Shown one piece after another: positions 1 through 9,533 of a DNA stretch of 64,000 nucleotides. Within the stretch, counting starts at the first letter, position 1. Each line of letters starts with the position of its first letter. Source of the stretch: CALLPQ01 sp039819545 (GTDB lineage: Bacteria > Pseudomonadota > Alphaproteobacteria > Caulobacterales > Parvularculaceae); NCBI GenBank assembly GCA_039819545.1, contig JBCBRS010000003.1, positions 124,001 to 188,000 on the forward strand, written 5' to 3'. Below the pieces are notes generated by a model that was given only the letters and a program-made list of their open reading frames with translations, was not told the DNA's origin and ran no database searches. The translations under genes were made by a program, and so were the position numbers.

Positions 1-216
1 AAGAGCATCGGGCTCGCGCAAGACGTCGATGGCACCGAACTGCATCGTCCCCGCCGACGGTTTTTGCAGAGCCGCAAGACAGCGCATCAGCGTTGATTTG
101 CCGGCGCCATTCGGGCCCAGCAGACCAAACATGCCCTTTGGCACATCAAGGGTTATGCCGTTCAAGGCCCGCACCCCGTTGGGATAGGTGTGTGATAGAT
201 TTGATATATGTAACAT
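1..216 (-). CDS. ABC transporter ATP-binding protein, N-terminal fragment
   Basis: Only the first 72 residues are inside the window; the gene continues past the left edge. The start is the ATG at 214-216. The protein opens with a typical ABC ATPase beta strand and has a perfect Walker A motif GPNGAGKST at residues 34-42, followed by the usual lead-in to the Q-loop region. Known of the family: this domain hydrolyses ATP to drive import or export through a partner membrane subunit. The signature motif, Walker B and the permease partner lie outside, so substrate and direction cannot be told. The following gene on the same strand (phosphotransferase-like) gives no clue to the substrate. Confidence 0.9.
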   Translation of the reverse strand, partial: MLHISNLSHTYPNGVRALNGITLDVPKGMFGLLGPNGAGKSTLMRCLAALQKPSAGTMQFGAIDVLREPDAL

Positions 217-324
217 CAGCGCCCCTCGCCTTTGTCCGTGTGGTCAAGGTTGAGATGCGCGGGGCGCATGTCAATGAATTGAAAGGATTTTCACGGCCAG
301 AACCGGCGAAAATGCGACGAACCG

Positions 325-1440
325 TTAGACCGGCACCGTCGCTGAGGCCTCAGCACCGCCCTTCGCGCCAGCCTTTTTGGCATATTCCCAACCAAGACCG
401 GCAAGAGCCGGTATCTGCGCCGCAAACTTCGTGGACTGATCGGACGAGGCATTACCCTGCAATCCTCGTTTGTAAACGCCCTGCGCAATCGCGGCGAGGC
501 GGAACATATTGTAGGCAAAACAGAAATTCAGTTCCGCCGGGCTGGTGAGCAAATCCTCGCGCCCGGTCCTTTGGCAATAGCGATTGGTCATCGCCTCAAT
601 GGTGGGAATGCCGAGAGCTTCAAGATCAAGCCCCACGAGGCCACCGCGCACCGAGGGCGGAAAGTTCCAGGTCATGAGGAAATAGGTAAAATCCGCAAGC
701 GGATGACCTAGGGTCGATAACTCCCAATCGAGCACCGCCAGAATTTCCGGCCGGTCCGGATGAACAATCAGGTTATCAAGTCTGAAATCACCATGAACGA
801 TGACCGTCTCATCACCGGCGGGCACATGATGGGGAAGCCAGTCGATCAATTGGTCCATCGCCTCAATCGTGTCGGTCTCACTGTCTTTGTACTGACGAGA
901 CCACCGTGAAATCTGCCGCGCAAAATAGTCGCCGTGCTTGCCATAATCGGCAAGCTGTGCCGCCTCTATATCGGTCTGATGCAGATCGGCGATCGTGTCC
1001 GCCATAGACAGATAAAGCGCGGTACGATCAGCCTTGGTCAGTTGCGGGATTGTTGCGTCCCAGAAGATCCGCCCATCCACATGCTCCATCACAAAAAACG
1101 CCGTGCCGACAATCGTTTCATCGTCACACAGAAGGTAGGTCTTCGGCACGGGGAAATTTCGGCGCCCCAATGCGGTCATGACCCGATATTCACGGTCCAC
1201 CGCATGGGCCGATTTCAGCAGCTTGCCGGGCGGTTTGCGCCGGAGCACGTAGGATTTCCCCGGTATTTCCAGAAGATAGGTGGGGTTTGACTGGCCGCCC
1301 TTGAACTTGGTTACCGTCAGCGGACCGGCAAAATCGGGAAGGGCATCGCCCAGATAGCGGGCAAGCTTTTCCTCATCGAATTTTAGATGGTCGGGCGTTT
1401 CGCCGGTACCGGTAAAAGTGGCGTCAGCTGTTTCAGTCAT
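325..1440 (-). CDS. Aminoglycoside-phosphotransferase-fold kinase (ACAD10/11-like)
   Basis: 371 residues. The APH/choline-kinase fold is shown by the catalytic loop HGDFRLDN at residues 216-223 and the metal-binding DWE around residue 238, with a GGQSNPTY nucleotide loop near residues 48-55 in the N-lobe. The closest recognised subfamily is the phosphotransferases related to the kinase domain of ACAD10/ACAD11, which in animals phosphorylate 4-hydroxy fatty acyl-CoAs during their breakdown; bacterial members are usually annotated only as phosphotransferase family protein. A lipid or acyl-CoA substrate is an inference, and resistance to aminoglycosides is unlikely. The ATG at 1440 is preferred over an in-frame Met 10 codons upstream because GAGGA lies just before it. 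Confidence 0.82.
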   Translation of the reverse strand: MTETADATFTGTGETPDHLKFDEEKLARYLGDALPDFAGPLTVTKFKGGQSNPTYLLEIPGKSYVLRRKPPGKLLKSAHAVDREYRVMTALGRRNFPVPKTYLLCDDETIVGTAFFVMEHVDGRIFWDATIPQLTKADRTALYLSMADTIADLHQTDIEAAQLADYGKHGDYFARQISRWSRQYKDSETDTIEAMDQLIDWLPHHVPAGDETVIVHGDFRLDNLIVHPDRPEILAVLDWELSTLGHPLADFTYFLMTWNFPPSVRGGLVGLDLEALGIPTIEAMTNRYCQRTGREDLLTSPAELNFCFAYNMFRLAAIAQGVYKRGLQGNASSDQSTKFAAQIPALAGLGWEYAKKAGAKGGAEASATVPV

Positions 1441-1613
1441 GGCGGGTCCTCGCGCATTCTTCCTGCACACTCACGCGCCAAGTGCGCGCACGGCATGCCC
1501 ACAAGCGGCTGCAGGGTCTTTTCAGCACCCCATCGAATAAGCGAACCGGTCAATCGGTTTCGCAACTGGCACTGGCGCTCATCATGGCGATGTCACGCGA
1601 GGGAATAAAGGAA

Positions 1614-1643
1614 AACGCGCAGATGGTTTCTCATCTGCGCGTT
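1614..1643 (-). terminator. Strong hairpin, likely intrinsic terminator of the M16 protease gene
   Basis: A perfect 12-bp inverted repeat (AACGCGCAGATG / CATCTGCGCGTT) with a 6-nt loop. Read on the minus strand the hairpin is followed by TTTTCCTTTATT, a U-rich tract. It lies 155 nt past the stop of the minus-strand protease gene at 1798, so it probably ends that transcript before the kinase gene. Confidence 0.7.
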
Positions 1644-1653
1644 CTCAATCCTT

Positions 1654-1770
1654 GACTGCGTACCCTTTTTGTAGACTCAAAACCGCCGTCTAGTTTTTTT
1701 AGGGTTCGCGCGTCTGACCCCAAGTCGATGGATGGGAACCATCGACGATCACACTTTTTGTGTACACGCT
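1654..1770 (+). repeat. Interspersed palindromic repeat, copy A
   Basis: About 117 bp. Two parts are shared with the copies near 9.5, 60.3 and 63.5 kb: a left half starting GACTGCG and ending in a GCCGTC-like inverted arm (imperfect hairpin), and a right half containing GTTCGCGCG and the small palindrome GATGGGAACCATCGA followed by ACACTTTTTGTG. It lies between the protease stop (1798) and the kinase start (1440). Unlike the other copies its orientation is opposite to both flanking genes. Confidence 0.75.
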
Positions 1771-1797
1771 CCAGGTGGAGTGCTGGAGTGTTCGGGC

Positions 1798-4581
1798 CTA
1801 CAGATCGGTGAGCGCCTTGACCTCAACCTCGCCGATCCCTGCATTGCGAATTTCCTCTTCGATCTTTGAGGCATCGCCAATGATGACCCAAATCAACTGG
1901 TCCGGGCGCAGAACTTGCGCCGCCGCCTCACTGATTTGCGGCACATCAAGCGCGCTGTACTTTTCAGGCAGCGTTGCCGGATAATTTGTCGGCCGGTTAA
2001 AGCGCGCCGAGGACAGGAGCGACCCCAGCACCGCACCGGAGGTTTCAAACTGACCGGGCAATGAGCGGACATTGTCGAGCTTCACACGTTCCAACTCCTG
2101 CGCAGACGCCGGACGATCACCGAAGAAGTCGGTAAACTCCTTTTTAATCTCCGCAATGGAGGCGCCGGTCTTGTCGGTTTGCACAGGTGCCAGAAGCACA
2201 AACGGGCGCTGGCCTTTGGCCCCCACAAGCACCGTGCGGGCGCCATAGGACCAGCCTTTGTCCTCACGCAGATTGGTATTCATCCGCGAGTTAAAGCCCC
2301 CGCCAACAATCTCATTCATGGCAGAAATCGCGATGTTGTTATCGACGCCAGTGGGCGGAGCCACATGGCCGGCAAGGATAAACGATTGCGGCGAACCCGG
2401 ACGATCTACCAGCACAACACGCGGCGTATCAGGCAAGTTCACATTGGCAATGTTTTTTGTCGGTTTTTCACCGCCAGCACGCCAGCCACCAAAACTACGC
2501 TCAAGAAGCGGTTTGACCACCGCCATGGTTGTGTCGCCGACCACAAAGATGGTGCCATTGTCTGGACGCATCCATTGATCCTTAAAGCCCACCAGCTCAT
2601 CGCGGGTAATCGACGCGACCGCTGCCTCATCCCCTGAACCGGTCAGGGGAATACCGTAGGCATGACCCTCGCCAAACATTAAGGGGGGAAGCAGACGCAA
2701 GGCAATCGCGGTGGGGTTGGCTTTTTCCTGAGCAATGCCCGCTAGCAATTGTTTGCGCGTACGCTCAATTGCATCAGCTTCAAAAGTTGGCTTACGGATC
2801 ATGTCCGACAGGAGCGACAGTGAGGGCTGAAGATTATTCTTCAAGGCCGATAAACGCACTGTCGTGGTATCAAGGTTGGACCCGGCGGAAATGGTTGAGC
2901 CAAGCTTTTCCAGCGCAGCGCTAAAGCCGAGTGCATCAAGCCGGCCAGCCCCTTCTTCCAGCATGCTGGTGGTAAAGTTTGCCAATCCAAGCTTGCCCCC
3001 CGCATCGGCGGCATAGCCCGCATCAAACTGAACGGCCACGTTGACAACCGGAATGGTATCGCGCTGGGCCAGAACAACTTTCATGCCATTGGCCAGCGTT
3101 GCTTCCTCAATGGCCGGGAAGGACAACGCCGTCTCACCGGCGACCGCTGGCATGCCGGTGCTGCGATCAACGCCTGCACTGCTGGTCTTGTAATCCGGGA
3201 ACGGCACATAGGTAATCTGATGGTAATTATCGCCTAGCCAGGCCTTCGATGCGGCAAGCACCTTCGCCGGGGTTGCCTTGCCGAGGAGATCAAGCTCTTT
3301 TTTGAAGAATCCAGGATCACCAGCATAAAGCTCGCCCTGGGCAAGCGTCACTGCTTTACCGCCAAAACCGCCAACCTGCTCCAAACCGCGAATGGTACTT
3401 GCGATCGTTTTCGTGGAGACGAGGGAGACTTCTTCGCGCGTTGGGCCATCTTCGAGAAATTCCGCCAAGACGCTATCCACGGCATTCTCAACATCGGCCA
3501 CATTCTCACCCGGTTTGATATCCACAAAGACTCCAAAGATTGAGGCCATCTGAAGTTCGAGACTGAAGACACCCGCGTCGGTGGCAATCTCCCGGTCATA
3601 AACAAGATCTTTATACAGACGAGAATTTTTTCCATCACCGAGAATATTAGCAGCAATGAACAGGTCGTTGGAAACGGGGTCTGTATCCTGTGGCACAGCC
3701 CACACGCGATAGATCCGCGACTGGGGCACCTGATCCTGAATGATTTGTTTCGTGGGTGCATTGCGGCGCGGGACCCAGCTGTCAAATTTCTCAACCGGCG
3801 GGCCCGCTTCAATATCCCCGAAATAGGTATTCATCTTTTCGCGGGCGGTTGACGCATCGATGTCACCGGCCAGAACAACCACCGCGTTGGATGGCCCATA
3901 GTAAGCGTCGAACCATTCGCGCACATCTTCCAGCGACGCCGCGTTCAGGTCATCCATTGATCCGATCACGGAGTGTGAATAGGGGTGACCCGGCGGGAAG
4001 AGGTTTTCCAGCATGTGACCGAAGACGCGGCCATAGGGCTGGTTTTCACCCTGACGTTTTTCGTTTTGTACCACACCGCGTTGTTCGTCGAGCTTGTCTT
4101 GCGTCACCGCCCCGATGAAATGACCCATACGGTCAGACTCAAGCCATAAAATGCGATCAAGGGCCGGCGTTGGAACCGTCTGAAAATAGTTCGTGCGGTC
4201 CGTATTGGTGGTGCCATTCAGACCGGTGGCCCCGACTTCCTGCAGCGGTTTGAACCACTCATCATCATAGTTTTCTGACCCATTGAACATCAGGTGTTCA
4301 AAAAGATGCGCAAACCCTGTCTGGCCTTCGGGCTCATCTTTTGAGCCAACCTTGTACCAGACCGAAACAGCGACAACCGGCGCCTTGCGGTCCTCATGGA
4401 CGATGACGGTTAGGCCATTATCAAGCTGAAACTTTTCATAGGGAATATCGACGCTGGCCGCCGGCGGCGTGCTTGCCCCCCGGCGCCGCGATTGCGCCTC
4501 TGCCGGCGCCAAGGCGCTCGCGGACAGTAACCCTGCCAGCAAGATACTGGAGGCTGTTTTCAACCATGGTGATGTTTTCAC
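1798..4581 (-). CDS. M16 family zinc metalloprotease, two-domain, secreted
   Basis: 927 residues from the GTG at 4579-4581, which has an AGGGG ribosome site about 8 nt upstream; a longer in-frame reading up to 4707 adds a segment unlike a leader and is rejected. The N-terminus is a Sec signal peptide (K-T-S-P-W-L-K, a hydrophobic stretch, cleavage near A-E-A-Q), so the protein should act in the periplasm. The first M16 domain carries the inverted zinc motif HLFEH at residues 92-96 and a downstream glutamate in the EQRGVVQNEK region. The second domain, starting around residue 500, lacks HxxEH and is the usual inactive half that completes the chamber. Related proteins degrade peptides or processed leader fragments; the substrate here is unknown. 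Confidence 0.93.
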   Translation of the reverse strand: MKTSPWLKTASSILLAGLLSASALAPAEAQSRRRGASTPPAASVDIPYEKFQLDNGLTVIVHEDRKAPVVAVSVWYKVGSKDEPEGQTGFAHLFEHLMFNGSENYDDEWFKPLQEVGATGLNGTTNTDRTNYFQTVPTPALDRILWLESDRMGHFIGAVTQDKLDEQRGVVQNEKRQGENQPYGRVFGHMLENLFPPGHPYSHSVIGSMDDLNAASLEDVREWFDAYYGPSNAVVVLAGDIDASTAREKMNTYFGDIEAGPPVEKFDSWVPRRNAPTKQIIQDQVPQSRIYRVWAVPQDTDPVSNDLFIAANILGDGKNSRLYKDLVYDREIATDAGVFSLELQMASIFGVFVDIKPGENVADVENAVDSVLAEFLEDGPTREEVSLVSTKTIASTIRGLEQVGGFGGKAVTLAQGELYAGDPGFFKKELDLLGKATPAKVLAASKAWLGDNYHQITYVPFPDYKTSSAGVDRSTGMPAVAGETALSFPAIEEATLANGMKVVLAQRDTIPVVNVAVQFDAGYAADAGGKLGLANFTTSMLEEGAGRLDALGFSAALEKLGSTISAGSNLDTTTVRLSALKNNLQPSLSLLSDMIRKPTFEADAIERTRKQLLAGIAQEKANPTAIALRLLPPLMFGEGHAYGIPLTGSGDEAAVASITRDELVGFKDQWMRPDNGTIFVVGDTTMAVVKPLLERSFGGWRAGGEKPTKNIANVNLPDTPRVVLVDRPGSPQSFILAGHVAPPTGVDNNIAISAMNEIVGGGFNSRMNTNLREDKGWSYGARTVLVGAKGQRPFVLLAPVQTDKTGASIAEIKKEFTDFFGDRPASAQELERVKLDNVRSLPGQFETSGAVLGSLLSSARFNRPTNYPATLPEKYSALDVPQISEAAAQVLRPDQLIWVIIGDASKIEEEIRNAGIGEVEVKALTDL

Positions 4582-4760
4582 GATAAAACCCCTGCTTGGA
4601 TGCGTGCCCGGTATGAGTTCCAGGCGTCGAGGGTAAATTAGCAGGAATTGCCAGTAGCGAGAAACGAAAACAGTGCGTGTGTGGACAGCTCGTCGTGCAA
4701 TCCACACACGTCACCGATATTTCTCGGGCAGTCGGTCGTCTTTTCTCCACTGATCACACA

Positions 4761-4778
4761 GAGCACCCTCAGGTGCTC
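4761..4778 (-). terminator. Short hairpin between regA and the protease gene
   Basis: Perfect 7-bp stem GAGCACC / GGTGCTC with a 4-nt loop, 31 nt past the stop of regA (minus strand). No U-run follows on the minus strand, so it may be an RNA-end stabiliser rather than a full intrinsic terminator. Confidence 0.35.
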
Positions 4779-4808
4779 ATCAGCGTTAGGCGTCGTTATC
4801 AACCGCCG

Positions 4809-5429
4809 TTAGCGCGGCGCCCTCTTCGCCAGGATCCGCTGTAGGGTCCTGCGATGCATGCCAAGACGGCGGGCGGTTTCTGAGACATTGTGGCCACAAA
4901 GTTCGTACACCCGCTGGATATGCTCCCAGCGCACACGGTCGGCCGACATTGGATTTTCGGGCGGATCGGGCCGTTCGCCTGGCTTGGCGAGCAGTGCCTT
5001 TTCAATATCGTTGGCGTCCGCAGGCTTTGGCAGATAGTCGAGCGCCCCCGCTTTTACCGCCGCCACGGCGGTTGCGATATTGCCATAGCCGGTCAAGATC
5101 ACCACCCGGCAATCATCGCGCGCATCCTGAATTGTCTGAACAATTTCCAGCCCGTCACCATCTTCAAGCCGAAGGTCCAGCACCGCGAAAGCGGGCGCTT
5201 TTTCCTTCACCAGGGTTTGCGCTTCGCGCACGCCCGCCGCCAAAATTGGCGTGAAGCCACGTTTTTCCATGGCGCGGCCAAGGCGAAGGCGAAACGGTTC
5301 ATCATCATCAACAATCAGCACCGTGGCATCCTCGGGCAACGGCAAAAGACTATCATCCGCCATACTGGCGTCGGCGGGGTTGTGATCCGGGTGAGGGGCG
5401 CTGCTGACGGCGCCGAGGGAAGAGGTCAT
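4809..5429 (-). CDS. regA: Redox response regulator of the RegA/PrrA/ActR family
   Basis: 206 residues. The receiver domain has the acidic pair D41-D42, phospho-acceptor D85 in the VLDLRLEDGDG block, T113 and K135. A proline-rich linker leads to a Fis-type helix-turn-helix whose last part (NVSETARRLGMHRRTLQRIL) is a hallmark of RegA. Known of the family: RegA binds DNA and adjusts photosynthesis, respiration, carbon and nitrogen fixation genes in response to redox state. The start at 5429 has an AGGA site 7 nt upstream. A later in-frame ATG at 5363 would give 184 residues, the usual RegA length, so a shorter product is possible. It follows regB on the same strand after 96 nt and is probably cotranscribed with it. 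Confidence 0.95.
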   Translation of the reverse strand: MTSSLGAVSSAPHPDHNPADASMADDSLLPLPEDATVLIVDDDEPFRLRLGRAMEKRGFTPILAAGVREAQTLVKEKAPAFAVLDLRLEDGDGLEIVQTIQDARDDCRVVILTGYGNIATAVAAVKAGALDYLPKPADANDIEKALLAKPGERPDPPENPMSADRVRWEHIQRVYELCGHNVSETARRLGMHRRTLQRILAKRAPR

Positions 5430-5525
5430 GGTATTTCCTAGCCTGTTTTTCGCAAGAGATGACGTTTCCCGCCGCCTCCAGCCTCTGGTCCTTCCTGCCG
5501 GGGCACAGTCTGGTCAGAATGAGCG

Positions 5526-7025
5526 TCAGGCTTGTCGTTTCGGGTCCGGAAAAAGCAAGTTTTCTTCTGGCCATTGCACCCGAACCTGAGCGCCACGCGT
5601 CGTCCCTGACCGTTCGGTGTCGCGATTGCCAAAAACCACGGTGCCGCCGGTATGTTCGAGCAAGGTCTTTGCAATGAAAAAGCCAAGACCCAATCCGTTA
5701 TGTCTTCGTGTACGCTGGTTGGCGGCTTTCGGATTTATATAGGGCTCGCCCAGCCGTGCGAGGATATCGGGCGAAAAGCCGGGCCCATTGTCTTTCACCG
5801 TCACGGCAATCTGCCCGTCACCATGAGTGCCGTTGATTTCAACCTTGCTCATGGCAAACCCGGCCGCATTTTCGATAATATTACGCAAACCGTAAATGAT
5901 CTCCGGGCGGCGCAGCAATTCCGGGGGGTCTATTGCCTCGCCGTTTTCATTGCGCGCCATGACGACAATTTCGATGGCTGGATCAGTGCTGTTCTTGGGG
6001 TCAAGAAACGGACCCGCTGCCTCTTTCAACGCATGATCAAGGCGGATGCGATCATGCATAGCATCGCCCTCATCACCGCGGCTTGATAAGCGGCCAAGGA
6101 TATCGCGGCAACGCCGGGCCTGACTGATCAAAAGCTCTGAATCCTCCCGCAACGTTTGCTGATCAAGGGCAGTTGCCGAGCCAGCCAACTCCTCGGCCAT
6201 CTCCTGGGCCGTCACCTGAATGGTTGCGAGCGGTGTGCCAAGCTCGTGGGCGGCCGCCGCCGCCAAGCCGCCCAGCGCCGATAGCCGCTCCTCACGCGAT
6301 AGGACCATTTGCGTCGCGGTCAGGGCACTGCGCATTCGGGCAGCCTCCACGGCGATGCGATGGGCATAGATGGCAAAAAATACCACCGAAAAGGACAGCG
6401 CGGTCCACACCCCGATCAGGTAAATTTTGGGACTGGAAAACGCGCCGTACACGGTCCATGGCAATGGCAAGTGAAAGACCGCGAGTATGCCAAGCCCCAC
6501 GAGCGCCAGCACGCCGACAACGCACGCCGGGCGCAACGGCAGCACGCTGGCCGCAATCGTGACAGGGGCAAGGATCAACACCGCAAAGGGATTTTGCAAT
6601 CCGCCCGTACAGAATAACAGAGCACACAGCTGGGCGATATCAAAGGCGATATAAAGCCCGCTCTCACGGTCCGACAAAAACCGCTGGGGTGAAAATCGCA
6701 GGATGGTAAAAATATTGAGCCAGGCACTGGCCGCGATAATGGTCAGACAAAGCCCGAGCGGTACCTCAAACCCGAACCCGAAATGCACTGTCAGTATTGC
6801 TGCCGTCTGACCCGCAACGGCAAGCCAACGCAGGGTCGTCAGTGTCCGTAGACGAATTGGTCCGCGTAATTGCCCCAGAAAAGCAGAGCCCTGAATGGCC
6901 TCCACCAAGGGTCGCACGGGCATCCGGTGTGTCGTCAGCCCAAACGACCCAGTAGAGGCTTTGCTCAGCGTGCCCTCATCTTCAGAAGGCTGAGCCGCGT
7001 AAGAGGAACCAGAAGGTGCATTCAT
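5526..7025 (-). CDS. regB: Redox sensor histidine kinase RegB/PrrB/ActS
   Basis: 499 residues from the ATG at 7023-7025; a longer frame to 7250 overlaps the divergent senC and is rejected. Six membrane segments occupy about residues 60-225, including the quinone-sensing motif GGLQNPF at 141-147 that defines RegB. The H-box HELGTPLATIQ contains the phosphorylated H260, and C306 in the RRCRDIL segment matches the redox-active cysteine of RegB. N, G1 and G2 boxes of the HATPase domain follow (IIENAAGFA, DNGPGF, GLGLGFFIAK). The kinase sits in the inner membrane, senses the ubiquinone pool, and phosphorylates RegA. It is followed by regA and is divergent from senC across 94 nt that should hold both promoters. 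Confidence 0.96.
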   Translation of the reverse strand: MNAPSGSSYAAQPSEDEGTLSKASTGSFGLTTHRMPVRPLVEAIQGSAFLGQLRGPIRLRTLTTLRWLAVAGQTAAILTVHFGFGFEVPLGLCLTIIAASAWLNIFTILRFSPQRFLSDRESGLYIAFDIAQLCALLFCTGGLQNPFAVLILAPVTIAASVLPLRPACVVGVLALVGLGILAVFHLPLPWTVYGAFSSPKIYLIGVWTALSFSVVFFAIYAHRIAVEAARMRSALTATQMVLSREERLSALGGLAAAAAHELGTPLATIQVTAQEMAEELAGSATALDQQTLREDSELLISQARRCRDILGRLSSRGDEGDAMHDRIRLDHALKEAAGPFLDPKNSTDPAIEIVVMARNENGEAIDPPELLRRPEIIYGLRNIIENAAGFAMSKVEINGTHGDGQIAVTVKDNGPGFSPDILARLGEPYINPKAANQRTRRHNGLGLGFFIAKTLLEHTGGTVVFGNRDTERSGTTRGAQVRVQWPEENLLFPDPKRQA

Positions 7026-7119
7026 TCTAACAAACCGATTTCTAGCGCTAAGCGCTTGTCGCGCGCGCCCCGCAATATTAGGTCCATGGTCGACACAAAC
7101 CGCCAAGGCGCTTGACGAG

Positions 7120-7743
7120 GTGACAACTACACCCATGCAAATACGTACAAAGACAGGGTTTTGGCTTGCTCTCGCAGGCTTAGCGATGATGATCATTGCT
7201 GCATGTTCGCCGGAAGTTTCAAAGAAAGGCGCATCGGCGAACGCCGACAAAATCGCCCTTTCCGATGCTTTTACCGGCGCCTATGCCCTGACCGACATGA
7301 ACGGCGTTCCCGCCACGAAGGAGCGTTTCGCGGGCAAACCTGTCTTTATCTATTTCGGCTTTACGGCCTGCCCCGATGTGTGCCCAGCCGCTCTTGGTGT
7401 GATGAGTGTGATGCTCGATGAGTTGGGGGAAGATGCCCAAAAACTACAGCCGCTTTTTATTGCTGTGGACCCAGAGCGGGATACGCCCGAGGTATTGCGA
7501 AGCTATCTGGGCTTTGATCCGCGTATCCTCGGCCTGACCGGGCCTGCTCCCGCCATCGAGGAGGCCAAGGACGGCTTCAAGGTTTACGCAAGTCGCCAGG
7601 AACTACCCGATTCGGCCCTTGGCTATACGATTAACCACTCCAGTCTGTTTTATTTCGTTAGCGAAACGGGTGAGCCAAAATTTGCGTTTAAGGATAGCCT
7701 GCCGCCCCAGACCCTCGCCGCCCTGATCCGGCCTATGCTTTAG
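7120..7743 (+). CDS. senC: SCO1/SenC/PrrC family copper chaperone, lipoprotein
   Basis: 207 residues if the GTG at 7120 is used; an ATG at 7135 with GAGG 14 nt upstream would remove five residues. A lipobox-like MIIAAC places the lipidated cysteine at C29, so the thioredoxin-fold domain is likely tethered in the periplasm. The copper-binding CPDVC gives C84 and C88, and the distal ligand is H173 in TINHSS. Known of the family: Sco/SenC proteins deliver copper to the CuA site of cytochrome oxidase, and PrrC can influence RegB/PrrB signalling. Its divergent position next to regB mirrors Rhodobacter, which supports a shared role in respiratory redox control. Confidence 0.93.
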   Translation: MTTTPMQIRTKTGFWLALAGLAMMIIAACSPEVSKKGASANADKIALSDAFTGAYALTDMNGVPATKERFAGKPVFIYFGFTACPDVCPAALGVMSVMLDELGEDAQKLQPLFIAVDPERDTPEVLRSYLGFDPRILGLTGPAPAIEEAKDGFKVYASRQELPDSALGYTINHSSLFYFVSETGEPKFAFKDSLPPQTLAALIRPML

Positions 7744-7991
7744 GGGAAGTAAAGCCGGTTAGGGTATCCGCAGCACGATTATGACGGCCGCTGAAATTCC
7801 GCGCGAAATTGGCGCTGAAGGGCAGCCTCTTCATCCTCTATTATATTGCGCTCGCTTACGATCAGCCCTACCAGTAGGAGCTGTGGTGAAAACTCTGGAC
7901 AAACGCTGGTGTCAAAACCGGTTGGCGCTTCCACCGGCACGCGCCGCGCACCACGTCCGGGGGTCGGTCTTGCGGTAAAGGGCAAAAGTCG

Positions 7992-9266
7992 ATGTTGTAT
8001 TCAGCCTTTGAAATGGGGATCACCGCGTTTTCACCGGCGCGCCTTGCCGCCGGTCTAGGTTCCCAACTATGGCGCTCGCCCCTGAACCCTGCGGCAGAAA
8101 CCTGGTTTGGCCGGTCAGCGGCGGCGGCGCTGGAAGTCTTTGAACACGCGACCCGGCGCTATCCCAAACCTGACTGGTTGATCGACAGCACCGAGGTTAA
8201 TGGCAGATCCGTTCCCGTGACGGTGGAGACCTTTGCGCGGAAAGATTTCTGCTCCCTCCTCCATTTCAAACGCGATGCCGATGCCCTGCGCTTGGCAAAG
8301 AGCAGCGGCAACACCAAGGCGAGCGACGCACCGGACCCGGCCGTACTGATTGTGGCACCGCTATCTGGCCACCATGCCACTTTGTTGCGCGGTACGGTTG
8401 AGGCAATGCTGCCCGAACATGACGTATACATTACCGATTGGCTCGATGCGCGCAGTGTGCCGATCACGTTAGGTCGGTTCGATCTCAACGATTTTATCGA
8501 TTATCTCATCGACTTTTTGCGCTTGTTAAAACCGCTGGCGCCCGGTGCCGGGGTACACACACTAGCGGTTTGTCAGCCGGGCCCTGCGATGCTGGCGGCC
8601 AGTGCTTTGATGGCTGCAGATAATGATCAGGCGCGTCCCGCCTCCATGACCTTAATGGGCAGCCCCATCGACACCCGCCGCTCGCCCACGGTGCCCAACC
8701 TGTTGTCACAGGAACGCCCGTTTGAGTGGTTTGAAAACAATATGATTTACACCGTACCCGCCCCCTATCCAGGGGTGATGCGACGGGTCTATCCGGGCTT
8801 TATCCAGCTTTATTCTTTTATGTCGATGAATTCGTCGCGGCATGTGAATGCCCAATATGACTATTTTCAGCACCTGGTAGACGGCGATGGCGACGGCGCA
8901 GACAAGCATCGTCAGTTCTATGACGAATATCTCGCCGTTCTCGACCTAACCGAAGAGTTTTACCTTCAAACGATCAGGGACGTGTTTCAGGACCACAAAT
9001 TGGCCAAAGGCACGCTCATGCATCGCGGCGAGCGGATTGACCCCGCGGCAATCACCGATATTGCGCTGATGACCGTGGAGGGAGAGAAGGACGACATCTC
9101 CGGTATTGGTCAAACCCAGGCTGCGCATGATCTGTGCACAAATATTCCGGATACAATGAAAATTGACTATATCCAGAAAGGTGTGGGCCATTACGGCGTC
9201 TTCAACGGCTCACGCTGGCGCACGCAAATCCAACCCAAAATCAGAGATTTTATCCGCGCGCGATAG
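7992..9266 (+). CDS. phaZ: Intracellular polyhydroxybutyrate depolymerase
   Basis: 424 residues. The nucleophile elbow is LAVCQPGP with C194 in place of serine, the signature of the intracellular (granule-attacking) PhaZ family, and the C-terminal GVGHYGVFNG carries the catalytic histidine. No signal peptide is present, consistent with action on native PHB granules in the cytoplasm, releasing 3-hydroxybutyrate oligomers. AAGGG lies about 12 nt before the ATG. The gene is alone on this strand after senC (248 nt gap), and no synthase or phasin genes are in the window. Length and motifs fit the family over the full protein. Confidence 0.93.
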   Translation: MLYSAFEMGITAFSPARLAAGLGSQLWRSPLNPAAETWFGRSAAAALEVFEHATRRYPKPDWLIDSTEVNGRSVPVTVETFARKDFCSLLHFKRDADALRLAKSSGNTKASDAPDPAVLIVAPLSGHHATLLRGTVEAMLPEHDVYITDWLDARSVPITLGRFDLNDFIDYLIDFLRLLKPLAPGAGVHTLAVCQPGPAMLAASALMAADNDQARPASMTLMGSPIDTRRSPTVPNLLSQERPFEWFENNMIYTVPAPYPGVMRRVYPGFIQLYSFMSMNSSRHVNAQYDYFQHLVDGDGDGADKHRQFYDEYLAVLDLTEEFYLQTIRDVFQDHKLAKGTLMHRGERIDPAAITDIALMTVEGEKDDISGIGQTQAAHDLCTNIPDTMKIDYIQKGVGHYGVFNGSRWRTQIQPKIRDFIRAR

Positions 9267-9462
9267 CCAGATCCCAGGTTAGATTTTTACACAAATAGCC
9301 TGATGACCGACATTTTTTCTTGGATGTGTTCTACGTACCGTGGTGAGCACTTGTCCCGCTGGCGGCTCAAGGTCTACTGACGATCGTCTTTTTCCAACCC
9401 ATCGCGGTGCGCGATTTGCTCTGCAAATGGCTTCTAGTCATACACGTTTAGACTGGAACTGT

Positions 9463-9529
9463 GTTCGAACCCGCGAACCCTAAAAGATCTAGACTGCGGT
9501 TTTAATTCAACAAAGAGTAAACGCAGTCT
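9463..9529 (-). repeat. Interspersed palindromic repeat, copy B (partial)
   Basis: Minus-strand copy with the left half intact: AGACTGCG and CGCAGTCT form an 8-bp stem enclosing a CTTTGTTGAATTAAAAC loop, followed by the GTTCGCGGGTTCGAAC segment. The right half with GATGGGAACCATC is not recognisable. The repeat ends 4 nt from the stop codon of coq7 (9534) and lies in the same orientation as that gene, so the hairpin may also act as its 3' end. Confidence 0.65.
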
Positions 9530-9533
9530 GGAC

